The notes below the pieces were generated by a model, which saw nothing but the letters and a program-made list of their open reading frames with translations, made no database searches and was not told where the DNA came from. This document shows positions 48,805 through 60,200 of a DNA stretch of 64,000 nt, piece by piece. Each line of letters begins with the position of its first letter. The first letter of the stretch is position 1. The position numbers and the translations under genes are program-made. The stretch is from Aphrophora alni (taxonomy: Eukaryota > Arthropoda > Insecta > Hemiptera > Aphrophoridae): positions 72,516,877-72,580,876 of the forward strand of contig OY740768.1 in the NCBI GenBank assembly GCA_963513935.1, read 5' to 3'.

Positions 48805-50639
48805 ACGTCAATCTTAATTTTGTTTACAAATTACAACGTACTTTCGAGTTAAGTGTTTGTAACGATTTCGAATAAATGAAGACTGAAAGGACATTTTGTA
48901 AGTGACATTATTTACTCTAAAATTTAAAACAAACACTTCTAGTCAGTGTTATAAAAATATACTATTAAACTTGCACTTATTGTATCATTGTAAATTTTGT
49001 TATGTGGAAGGTCAAAATGATTTTGTTGAAATTGATTGAACCTACCATTTCTTTCCTGTGGGAAATATTTGAGAAAAATCATTTAAGGATTAATAATTAT
49101 AAATAATTAGTAAATTTTATTTTTAAAAAATGGCCTAAGGATTTTGATCAAATGGAGTATTTTCGTGATGAATAAAGGCGAAAGCGATTTCGCGACTTTG
49201 GGAAACCCGTTTGTAATAAGAGTGTTATGTAACCAGATAAATTTCTAAAAACAAATATTATATTTATAATAAAATAACCTAAGAGATATATTTTAAAGTC
49301 AAATGCAGAAACTATTTGGAAAGCGGTCATACAAGAATGAATCTATATGTTTAACCCTTCAACCGATCCCCTTCCCAATATCCCGGTTTCTAATTGCCGC
49401 AACCGCTTACAGCGTAAATATTGATTCCAGTACCTAGTTGTTATCACAGAAAGAATATTAAGGCTTAAATTAAATCAATTTATTATTATATGTCAAAGAT
49501 TGGCTACGATTCGCTGAACTCTTTATGACTGTATTAGCAATAGAGGAATTCTTAATTCATATTGTGAAGAAAAATAATCTTTTTCCCTTTTTAATCACTT
49601 CCTTCCATAACTATAATATACTATAAAAGGGCAGTATTCTATCAATAGTTATTATTATTTATTATGTTTTTTTTTATTATGTTTATGAGATAATAGTCTA
49701 TATTAAAGTTGTAAAATTTCTTAATATATATTTTTTTGAAATCTCATTTATCATTGTTTTGATGCTAAAATACAATTTAAAAAAATCATAAATCAATATT
49801 ATTTAAAGATTTTCTATGCAAGTACTGAAATACAATAGGTATATTCTAAAAGATCTACGATGGAACATAAATAGACATTTATAAGGAATCATAAGAAATT
49901 TATTAAATTTAGTAAACAAAATATTTATACCATTTTTTTTGGTTACAGTTCCGTTTATTAGATTGCCTTGAAATTTTAGGAATAGTCATTTAAACTCACA
50001 ATTCAATTTATTTTGTCTTAACATCTGTTTGCCACCTCCTCGCTGCCAGTTGTAAAACAATGCCTGTCAATTGTGCGGGAGTGTCAATCCTATATTGGTT
50101 TACAGGTCATGATGTACTTTAGAATTAAGTCAAGTGTTCTATAAAAGATTTCTGGGAAAATATTTAGCAAATAAGGAAGGCTAAAGGGTTTTTGTGAGTT
50201 ACAGCTCTCATTAATAAATAACTTAGTATTAAATGTAATACAATAACTTGTATTCAGTTTTAGAAAAAAGTACTAAGTCGTTTATAATAAAAGTAAAAAA
50301 AAATAAATTACATATCAATCCAGAAAGGACGTTTTTCTGATGGTGGATTTTAAATTGGAAATTAATTTGGTTATCTTTTTCCGTTATAGAAACGACGACA
50401 TCAACCATTAGATTGATTCTTTTGGTGTCCATGCTCCGAACATTACGTTACTTCAAAATGTTGTGCCGTCTGAAAATCCTTAAAAACTTTTTGATTTTCC
50501 CAATAATCTCATATTTCAGACATCTAAAATATAATTAATATCTTCGTCGATGTAGAAAGAATTTTTTTCCATTATATATATTTTTTTCGTTTTATAAAAA
50601 AGAGAATAAAATAGCATAAAATGAAGACGTAGCCTCATG
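48805..50639. other. AT-rich non-coding stretch
   Basis: Short ORFs only. No gene, RNA or clear repeat recognised. Confidence 0.5.
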
Positions 50640-50782
50640 ATATAGTATACAGATAAGAGTTAGTCAGAGATACCTTATAAAATAGATTAAAGAAAGGGAT
50701 CTAACCCAATACCACAAGAAGAAAAGTGTATATCCAGCTAGATTGCCATACTCATACGCACTATAAGTTAGCCCCTGATGAA
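50640..50782 (+). repeat. Dispersed repeat family S, copy 2
   Basis: Contains AAAGTGTATATCCAGCTAGA and ATTGCCATACTCATACGCAC, then AAGTTAGCCCCTGATGAAA, parallel to copy 1 but missing the CCTCGGG segment. Confidence 0.5.
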
Positions 50783-51409
50783 AAATGCATTTATATTATG
50801 TTTGATTCTTGAAAGTTGTAGAAGACTGATAAATTTAGACTAAAGTAAAGTCATAAAATTATCAAAGTGAATTCAATGTTCTTGTTGAATAAATCAAAAC
50901 CTACTTCAGTCAACGTTGTAAGATTGGAAATGCAAATAAATAAAACACAAAATATATATATTTATTCTTGAGAAATCATATATTCACAAGTAAAGGAATT
51001 AAAATTTTAAAAAAGGTATGAACACAAAAAAAATTCTAATTGTCAGTTTTTCAAGTATTGTAGATTTTTGCTTTTAGTGCACAAGGGAAGCAAATTTTGG
51101 TTCTATTTAAATATCTCTCATAATATTTATAATAAATTGTACACAAGTTTATACACCATCTCTTTTATTCCTTGAAAAATACACGAAAATCTTCAAAAGG
51201 GAGAAATTTTCGTTTGTTTTCCTTCCTCACTTAAAAGTAGTACTAGAGATATATTTTGGGCAGAGACATATCAACGAATATTACTTTTTGGTTTATATTA
51301 AATTTTTTAGATTGATGCCAGTGAGTTAGTCCAATGTTTTGACACTATTTATGTTATAGTATAATCTCAGATACTTCGATGTCCTACCTTGATTTGTGAG
51401 ATATATTCA
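50783..51409. other. AT-rich non-coding stretch
   Basis: Nothing recognised; family P similarity may extend weakly into the last 150 bp. Confidence 0.45.
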
Positions 51410-51686
51410 AAATATCAACGTCGTGTTCTTACTGTATATTTTTTCCTCTGCCTACCCTTAAAAAACATTGCCTATTGATTCAATAAAGCGGATACGGCGC
51501 TATAATGTTTTAATCAATGGCCCCTTCAAATTTAATGATTCCTAATTACAGAACTAAGTGCAATAAAAATTCTGAAAACACAGGTCGTGTCCATATTCCT
51601 GGGATAAAATCTAAATAATGGGTAGCACTGTTTTACTCACTTCTCTTTACCTAAGATGAATATTTTACCTATATCACACGATAAGC
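51410..51686 (+). repeat. Dispersed repeat family P, copy 2
   Basis: Partner of 35556-35842. The reading frame of copy 1 is interrupted here by stops. Confidence 0.7.
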
Positions 51687-51896
51687 ATGATTATCACTCA
51701 TTGGGGTGATTATGCAAAGCAAAACATTAATCGTTGACTTTTAGTATAAAGGAACCACTATACATCATGTTGACGTTAGAGGGTAATTAATAACTGAAGT
51801 GTAATACTGATTGTTTAAGTTTAAGTTTCTAAGAGTTAATAACTAGCAGTAAGCGGTGAATTTCACAAACCTTCTTAAATATAAATCCACAAAACT

Positions 51897-51908
51897 AAAT
51901 ACGGACTA
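51897..51908. other. Left 12-bp target-site duplication
   Basis: AAATACGGACTA here and again at 52193-52204 bracket the inverted-repeat insertion. The last A of the insertion overlaps the repeat, so the exact length is 11-12 bp. Confidence 0.8.
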
Positions 51909-51994
51909 CACTAAATGTTGAGCTTGACTTATGAGAAAAAATTATACAGTATAACAAACACACAGAACACAATTCTCATAAAAAATACGCCTAA

Positions 51995-52039
51995 GTATCA
52001 GACGCGTTTCAACGACAAGGTCGTCCTCTTCAGTGATAC
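51995..52039 (-). ncRNA. Hammerhead ribozyme-like motif, minus strand
   Basis: Mirror image of the motif at 52102-52146, identical over the core. On the minus strand: GTATCA, CTGAAGA, helix II, GAAACGCGTC, TGATAC. Confidence 0.6.
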
Positions 52040-52101
52040 ACCAGCTACATTAACCAAACCACAACTTGTGTATCACTTGTGGTTTGGTTGGTATAGCTGG
52101 T

Positions 52102-52146
52102 GTATCACTGAAGAGGACGACCTTGTCGTTGAAACGCGTCTGATAC
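52102..52146 (+). ncRNA. Hammerhead ribozyme-like motif, plus strand
   Basis: Reads GTATCA (helix I, 52102-52107), CTGAAGA (catalytic core, 52108-52114), helix II GACGAC/GTCGTT around a CTT loop (52116-52130), GAAA (52131-52134), then C-GC-G as a minimal helix III, TC as the cleavage site (C at 52140) and TGATAC (52141-52146), the exact complement of GTATCA. This is a type I hammerhead with a very short helix III, the form reported in Penelope-like elements, which may work as dimers. One oddity is an unpaired G at 52115 at the base of helix II, with a G-U closing pair, so self-cleavage may be weak. Activity is inferred, not shown. Confidence 0.62.
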
Positions 52147-52204
52147 TTATGCGTATTTTTGAGAATTGTGTTCTGTGTGTTTGTTATACTGTAAATACGG
52201 ACTA

Positions 52205-53796
52205 ATCAAACAAAAATACGAATCGCCAAAAAAGTCAGTTCCTTAGTAGTTAGTGAAAATGTGAAAAATAAACTGCAAACAATGCGTGAGATTTAGACTA
52301 ATAATTTTCCATGTCCTATTTTTTATCATTTAGTCACAAACCAAAAGTTTGGAGGAGATAGCAGCCAATACGTTGTTTTTGGGGTTTTTAAAGGTATTAT
52401 TTTAGCACAACAATAGTTTATCAAAATATTTACAGTAAATTTTAACAAAGTCAGTATTTTGATCATATTTAGTGAGTAACAATATATTGGGTATTGTTGT
52501 TATTATTTATAACTTAAAACTTATGGGTATCTGTCATTAGGACAACATTCAAAATTACGATTTTTATAAAATTGGCTTTAAAATTTTTGAAAAAAAATCT
52601 AAAATGTAAGCTTCTAAGGATTTAAAGAAGAGATATTTATCACTATATTGCCAAAAATCATGATTTAAAAAAATTATTAGAACAAATAGAAAAACATAAT
52701 TATTAATTGATTTGTCATAAAACATAAAATTTGTGAAAATCTGTTACTACAGCATCCTTTTTCTAATAATGTGAAGATAAGTGATCGAAATCAGTGTGCC
52801 AAATCTTAAGTAAAAAATTGTTATGAAATATTTAGATAAATGAAAACAAACCTTAATCTGTCTGGATACTAATTACGGTTTAAAATAATTTTGTGGCAAC
52901 TAAGTAAATTTAATTCGAATGCAATTAAATTTGTTTTTAATAATATATGGTAGAGAGAAGAAGCCCGTGGTTCAGTTTTTTTCCTTTCTAACTAACAGTT
53001 ACCAAACTGAAATTATGGCGACATATTTTGGTTGGTTAGTGTTTGGTTTTTGAACGGGTATGGGGAAATGTTTTGAATTGTTTTTTTTCCGTTTAGTGGG
53101 TATATTTCTGTATATATACAAATGTATATATAAGTTCTGCTCATAATTGATAAATTATTTGACGTTGAAAATCACGTACCGAAGTCTGATCATAAATCGT
53201 AGTGGTTAGACAGCATAACCAGCTTCCCGATACTTTAGATATATAGGGTATCACTAATATTTAAGTGCATATCTGAGAGAAATATTCAACATCCATCATA
53301 CATTACTAAAACCATATTGAAATCTAAAGACATTTTATCTGTAATTAATAATGTATTTAGTAAGCAGATTACTAATCAGCTGAATGGATTTAATTATAAT
53401 GTGCTGTGCATTTATATAACGGGTTGATTTAAATTATAATCTATGTTCATCTTTAAATTTGCGCAATAATTAGACTAACAATGTTTTAAGTTTTAAACTT
53501 TACTGCTCCAATTAAGTAATTTATACTTAGGAGCTTAAATACAGGATTTATTACAGTTATGTAACTGATGGTTACAATACAGAAAATACGCAAAGTATTG
53601 TAAATACTAGTTTATAAATCAGTTTGTAAATCAGGAAAATTCTGTCCACAAGTAGTGTTTCAATCTATCTACAAGTAGTTAGAATCACGCGTAAAAAATG
53701 ACTTTTGTATCCTCTTGATAGGCATAATGAAGCAAGAAAGACATGTTATGTGATAGTAATGTTATCTGTTTAGGGACATATTTTCCTAGTGCAACA
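52205..53796. other. AT-rich non-coding stretch
   Basis: No gene or clear repeat recognised. Confidence 0.5.
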
Positions 53797-54530
53797 TGAG
53801 TTTCGATGGACGTTACATTCAAGATGTTCAACAACAATACAAGCACAGTAATGGGCCACATAGTAATACAGTGCTACAGTTTATTAAAAAATTCCGGAAA
53901 ACTCGTTCAGTGTAACGTTACCATGTCTGAAGGCCACCATTATTTCCAAATATGATAGTATTCTAGAGGAATACTGCGAGAAACTTCGATGTGGTTCCAT
54001 AAAAGAGAGTATTTGATACCTCATACCGAAGAAGAAGGCTATCGCGGATTACCCCATTTGCATGATGTCTTATAGATCTACTTAAGCGAGTAGTGTGTAC
54101 TGCTGGTAGTTTTTAGACTTTGTCGACCATCTGTCGGAGTACGTTATCCGATAAAACTAGCAATTAACGTGTCTGGTTTGAAGAAAATGGATCCATTAAT
54201 GAAATCCTTTAGTCGCTTCTGTGTAACACGAGGAGATTGGATTAGGGCGAAATATCGTATCTATGTATAGTTCGATCTCTTTTTTTTGCTGGGACTTTTT
54301 TCTTCTAACTGTAACAAATATTCCGTACCCTTTCATTGTTCAAATGAAGGGGTACATAATATGATGTAATTATAGAGGATGAAATGGTTAAGGCCTACTT
54401 TCAGGATGATGGCGCTACAGCTCATATATATTATCTATGTCGTGGTAGCGGACAGAACTCTTTTTAAACTTCTCCAATACTTTCTCCAGAGAATTCTTTT
54501 CTCTAGGTCGTTTTTAACAAGGTTAAGACA
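53797..54530 (+). pseudogene. Mariner/IS630-like transposase fossil
   Basis: The N-terminal helix-turn-helix segment survives as VQQQYKHSNGPHSNTVLQFI followed by KKFRKTRSV (about 53819-53920), matching the usual 'P..NT...V.KFR.TGSV' pattern. Late in the element KAYFQDDGATAHI (about 54390-54428) matches the YFQQDGATAHT block holding the second catalytic Asp. A shifted frame then gives LLQYFLQRILFSRSF, comparable to the FGDRIISRG region. The intervening part is full of stops. No terminal inverted repeats or TA duplications were identified, so it is inactive and boundaries are approximate. Confidence 0.75.
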
Positions 54531-55811
54531 GATAGCATATAAGCATACGTCAAGACTAACTATTATCTTGATTTTCAATTTTTTCCTTGTTTAACCACGT
54601 CAAGCTAAATTAGGGCTAGCCACGGCCTAAAATGATGGGCCTATCATTGGTGTTAATTTATTTCACTAATCTCATTTTTTTAGTTTAATGATTAAGTTAA
54701 AAATTGGCTACAATAACCATAACTATATATTATGACTAAGAATTGATAACTATCACCCTAGTAGCTTCTTACTCCCGTAGCATAACAAACTGGCATTAAC
54801 CAACACTATTGGACTTGAACAGTTAGAGGTAGGTTTAATTACTTATGAATTTGTACAGTCTACTTCTGATATTAGACAACTAAAGTGTATTATTTACGTT
54901 TATTTTACGTCAATCACATATTGAAAAAATGATTTTAAACAGGTTACATATTTGATCAGATTAATTACAATTTAACTGGTCAAACATTTTGAAATACACC
55001 GCAAACAGGTTAGGTTTTAGTCAATTAGACTTGCAAAATAAACCTCTATTTACTTTACTGTTAAATTTAGTGTAGACTTGTAACTTTGACCATTAAAATC
55101 GCTTAGATAAAAATAAAAACAGTAAACTAATGGAATTTTAAAAAAATACTTTTGTATTTTTTATATCTTGTAAAAATTATAACAGATTTCCTTATAAACG
55201 AAGTACTGTTTTAACATTTGTTATTAGAAATTGTATAACATAGATATTTTGTTTGTTTACGAAAATATTGTTCATTGAAGGATGACCTGAAAAAAAGGGT
55301 GTAACCATGTTAAACTGACGAGCCCAGTGCAAGTTCAGTTACGAATTAGGTTACTTTGGTTTAGATGTATTTCATGAATCAAGAGTATGTATCAATAAGA
55401 CAAGTAATTTTTGAAGTTTGTCCGATAGGTAAATTTTCGATAGGTTCTTTTTTTTTAAATAAATTAAATGTAGAAAACAAAGCCAATGAACATGTATTTT
55501 TATGCGTTACTAAGTAATACAATAATTACTTTTAAACACTGTTATTAACAGATATAATAATTTCTCACGGTACAATTTAAAAACAACAAACTTTAAGAGT
55601 TTTATGTAAATTTATCTGGTAAAGTAATTTTTTGTTTTTTAGAGGTAGGCTATTTGTTACATTTCTATTGTCTTGTCAGAATTTTGTATCAATCTAAGAT
55701 CGTAGGATTGTTAAAACTATTGAGAATAATAATGTATTTACAACGTTTGGTCGTGTATGCAATATTTCAGAGAAGTTTCGTATACAAAAATAGGATATAT
55801 ATTTATCCTAA

Positions 55812-55815
<4 letters not shown>
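54531..55815. other. AT-rich non-coding stretch
   Basis: Nothing recognised. Confidence 0.5.

Positions 55816-55870
<55 letters not shown>
55816..55870. repeat. (AT)n microsatellite
   Basis: About 55 bp of alternating AT. Confidence 0.97.
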
Positions 55871-55873
<3 letters not shown>

Positions 55874-56667
55874 CATGACTCGGTAATAGTAATTGTAACT
55901 TGTTATAGAATATTTTGTTAATACATATATATTTTAAATCTTAGATGTCTAAAGGTAACATTTTAGAAAGAAAAATTGGCGGAAACAATTCTAAACGAAA
56001 ATAATACACAAAAATATTTTTGTATTTAGAACAGGTTAAATGTATCTTGGTTTTATTAATAACATTAATAAAATTTTCATGTTATTTTAAAAAATGTACC
56101 ATATAAAATAATACTCAAGAATATTTGTATTTAGAAGAGGTTAAGTGTATCTTGGTTATAAATATTTTCATATTATATTATTTAAATCTATATAATTATA
56201 ATTTTCTTATATGAGCCGTAACTTAATAATTCATGTAGGCCTATTGATAAATTTAATGATGATATTTATTATCTATTTACTGGACTGTAAAAACTATAGT
56301 GATACCCATGTTATATTTACATGAGTTATGTAACTTGCAGTCAGTTTTAATATTGTGTACGTAAAACCAAGCCGATCCAACCTGTTCAAATGTGAAATAT
56401 TCGCTGTATGTCCATTTTATATATTACAATTATAAATTTCTGCATTATTGTCAGCAATAAATATAGATATTTGTATTAACTTCCTTTTTATGTCTCTAAC
56501 TTAAATTTGATGTCATCAGTTCAGTACAGTTATAATAAAATCTTCAGCTACATGTAGTAACTTTTACACTCTTCATAATAAAAACACGAATACTTGAACG
56601 ATACTTAGAAATTTAGTCGTAAAACAAGTTCCCTCTTATAAGATTGAATCATATTTGGAAATTTACC
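55871..56667. other. AT-rich non-coding stretch with a local duplication
   Basis: TATTTAGAACAGGTTAAATG at about 56023 and a near-identical copy starting TATTTAGAAGAGGTTAAG at about 56129, each followed by TGTATCTTGGTT. No gene. Confidence 0.5.
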
Positions 56668-56840
56668 TTCAGGGGGACACTATAGTGAGTACGGGCTTGG
56701 CAATCCCGAGGTATCATAGCTGGGTCTACATCTTGGTTCAGATCCCTCTTGTTTATCTTTACTATCCGGTCTCCCATGACCAACTCTGGTTATTCTCCTT
56801 CCCTGACACTATTATAAGTGTCAGGGTCTTTATAATATTC
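56668..56840 (-). repeat. Dispersed repeat family S, copy 3
   Basis: Minus strand: ATACCTCGGGATTGCCAAGC, then GTACTCACTATAGTGTCCCC, matching copy 1 closely. A perfect 10-bp stem, CCCTGACACT/AGTGTCAGGG around ATTATA, lies at 56801-56826. The 65-codon plus-strand ORF here is a by-product. Confidence 0.6.
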
Positions 56841-57196
56841 TTAAGGCGATAATGACTGAGACATTTTTCGCCTTTAAAACAAGAAGGAAAAAAGTTTTGG
56901 AAATTAAACCATGAAACTAGCAAGTATTGAGAAGCCTAAACCAAACTTGTACATTAAACCATGAAACAAGCTTGTTTCTATTAAGCATAAATTATCTCGT
57001 GGAGACAACGCTAACTTGATTCAAACTCGAATAAAGCCTACAAACTGAAGTATCTGAACTTGTAAACTTGGTATGACAAACTAGATTTAAATTTGAAACA
57101 ATATTTATTGCTATCTGGAAATGTATTGGAACAGTTTATTCCCATAGAAGTTATGATTTGAAGATGGTCATCAGGAATACATTCAGAGATAGTTAT

Positions 57197-57229
57197 ATTA
57201 GGGTCGATATTTTCAATATTGACCCTAAT
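57197..57229. repeat. Hairpin: 15-bp inverted repeat, 3-nt loop
   Basis: ATTAGGGTCGATATT, TTC, AATATTGACCCTAAT: one G-T mismatch (a G-U pair in RNA). No U-run follows and no gene is adjacent, so its role is unknown. Confidence 0.85.
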
Positions 57230-60200
57230 TACGAGATCGTAGTAAGTGATTTAAACTTGGTCTGTGTGGTTATTAAATTAATACAATATTAATAAATAAC
57301 ATTTATAAAATATTTTCTTATGTAGTTGTGTTGATTTTTTTGATCCATATAGAACAAACACACATTAACATTTTTAACATTTTTTTTTTACATTTTTCAC
57401 AGCAATATAAAAAAAACCCTTAAAACAAGCGCGTGACTATTTATTTATTTGACTAATTTATAATATTTGTCACTATTTTCCGTTTCATTCTACCCACTAA
57501 TTCTGTGTTGTTGACGTTTCATCATTATGCATATTAAAATTAGGACTTATAGTCCCGTTATGTTTAACAAACACTTTATTTATTTGTGTCATTAAGTAAG
57601 TGTGTGTATGTATACAGCAGGTTAGAAAAGTATAGAAAAGCTTACATAAAACATTTGAACAAATAACAGTAGAGAAACAAGATTATTACTAAATTATTAT
57701 TACCAAATACACTACAATTTTTGTATACATTCCAATTTCACAATTTATATATATTTAAAACAAATATTATTAAATACTATTTAAAACAAATTATATTTTA
57801 AAATTATTTTATTCTTAGTACTTTTTATTATATTCAACCATTTAGGTAATATTGACGTTCGAAGCTGGTAAAATTATAGGATTAATCAACCCCCTTAACC
57901 AAAACTGCTTCCAATTACAAATTTGAAAGTATACGATTTATTAAAATTCATTAGAATTAGACCAATTCATTTAGTACAGCTGTTGCTTTAAAAAAATGAA
58001 TTTTTGTCTTTTAAGGTCTCTTATCCCGATATACATTTACAAAAATCAATACACAAACTTATATATAGATTGACGAGTTAAGTTGTCTTATGATTTAAGT
58101 GATTTTTTGGTTCTTATTACATTGTGTAATTATTGTAATTTGTGAGAACCACTATCACTAAAACGATTACATATTTTTATAATTTACCAAAATATACCAA
58201 AAATAAATTCACATTAAAAAACGACTCTTTAGAATTCTGTAATTAAAAATGTAGTCGATTATATTACTATATTTCCTTAAAGTGTTCAAATGTTTACGAC
58301 GTCGCTTCGGCTTTATAGTTTTAATTTACTTGATTGAATTGTTTTTTGTAAATTTAATTTCCTAAAAGAAGGAGGCTAGAGACATTATTTCCTTTTAAAA
58401 AAAAAATATTACTGAGGGTATCTCCAAACCGTAAGTGCTTAATAGTCGACCTTTTTTTATATTAATGAACCACTTTATCATTTTGGTGTTTTAGAGAGAG
58501 TAATGCATAGCCGAACTGTGTCTACTGTAATACTACCACTATTTAAAATTTTATCCCACTGAGTTTGCTAATACAAAAACAAAAAATGTGCGTTGTGTTT
58601 CAGAAAACATAGTTTGCGGACAATGTAATAATATTTAATTTGTGACCACATATGTGAACTATCTGCTGTGCTTATTTTCAGACTAATCATGTTTATATAA
58701 ACGTCAAAACATATTATACCTAATCATTTTATTCTGAATAATAATGTGACAATCTAATAAATAGTTATCAAATTTATAAACTGCTCAAAAGAAAACATAG
58801 AGATAGGCTAAAACTACAGTCAAATACAAGAAAATGTCAAGAAACAAGTAATATGTGGGGTTTGTGAGAATAAATAAAAGTTTAACTCTGTTAAAAATTT
58901 CATATTTTTATAATGTAAAACAATATTTTATTACAAACAATTTGTTCAGACCACAATGAGGAACTGGATCTTTTTGTAAGATATCCCATCAAGGCAGATC
59001 CGTGCTAACTCATATAAACGAAGCGGGGCGGAAAATTAGGCAAAACTCCGGAACTCGTTAAACGTTCGATTTTGATGAAATAAGTCTCATTCAATTCGTA
59101 ATGTAATCTAGATTATACTAACAAGTTAAAATAGCAAGAAAGTGTAATATATTTTTTTAAACAAATAATTAAATAACTTCTTGAAAATAGTAATTTATTC
59201 ATGAAACTGGATTCTAGGGGGTTTTGTATAATTGACTTTGAATATCATAATAACAAAATGTACAAAGCTTAGATCTATTAGTTTTTTTAATACACAAAAA
59301 TTTAAAAGGGCAATTAATTGTTTTTCCTATTATACATTTTTTAAATAATTTTAATCGAAATACATTTTAAACAACATTTTATTTTGGTTAGTAAAAATTT
59401 TAAATTCAACTAACTTTTATGTATAGTTTACATAAGTTAAAAAATTCTGTTAGTCAATAATTACATCTTACGAAGTTTTGTTAGTTTCCGTCTGTCAAAA
59501 TGAATCCGCCATTTAGTATTTCAGATTTTTGACCTCAAACTCGTAATCAGTGGGTCCAAAAGACTTCGTAAGATTCAGATTTCGTGGCTAAATTCTCATT
59601 AAAAAATTTGTTTAAATTATTTTTTTATCTAACTAGTAAAACTTTATTCTAGATTAAATCATTGTTTACTCGACTAAATAGTTAATAGTTATGTTCTGTG
59701 TGATGTAGGTTCTCTAATGTATGTAGTTATGTATATATGTATATTGTTTCTTGTAATTAATACTTTGAAGTACCGCTTTTAAAGCAAATGTTAATAGAAC
59801 CCATGCAATTATTTGTAATATTCACGGTTAAATCAAGAATAGAGTACAGTAAGTAATTAGATGAGATTGGATAAGGATTCACTTGGTAGGCACTAGGCTG
59901 TCATTGTTACATTTCTTACTTAATGAGAAATTTCTTTTATTGAATTCACTTAAATGAATTTCGATTGGAGTGTTTGTTGTGTTTGTTTTAATATTCCTGC
60001 GCATAAGGTTATTCCTTAAGGTTATGATGCAGTTCAGGAATAAATGAAATTCTATTATTGGAAAGTACGTACTTCAAATTATTGATAAAAATAAAGCTTT
60101 ACATATAGATTTTGTATAGTTTCCTAAATAAAAGGAGAAGAAGGCTATGCAATTCCAAACCGAGTAGAAGAAATTAATCAGTGTACGTCCACATAATTCA

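Larger units (their letters stand above)
51909..52192. mobile_element. 284-bp inverted-repeat insertion with head-to-head hammerhead motifs (Penelope-type)
   Basis: After a unique 36-bp lead (TGTTGAGCTTGACTTATGAG and following), arms 51945-52064 and 52077-52193 are near-perfect reverse complements with a 12-nt loop. Each arm carries a 45-nt hammerhead-like motif, pointing away from the centre on opposite strands. Hammerhead ribozymes are known in the terminal repeats of Penelope-like retroelements, which are often found as inverted partial copies with variable 10-15-bp duplications, as here. No GIY-YIG endonuclease or reverse transcriptase is present, so this copy needs help in trans. The 96-codon ORF across it is an artefact of the inverted repeat. 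Confidence 0.8.

Noticed and set aside
51915..52205. 96-codon ORF across the inverted repeat
   Set aside because: Its two halves are the two arms of the palindrome; the sequence constraint comes from RNA structure, not protein.
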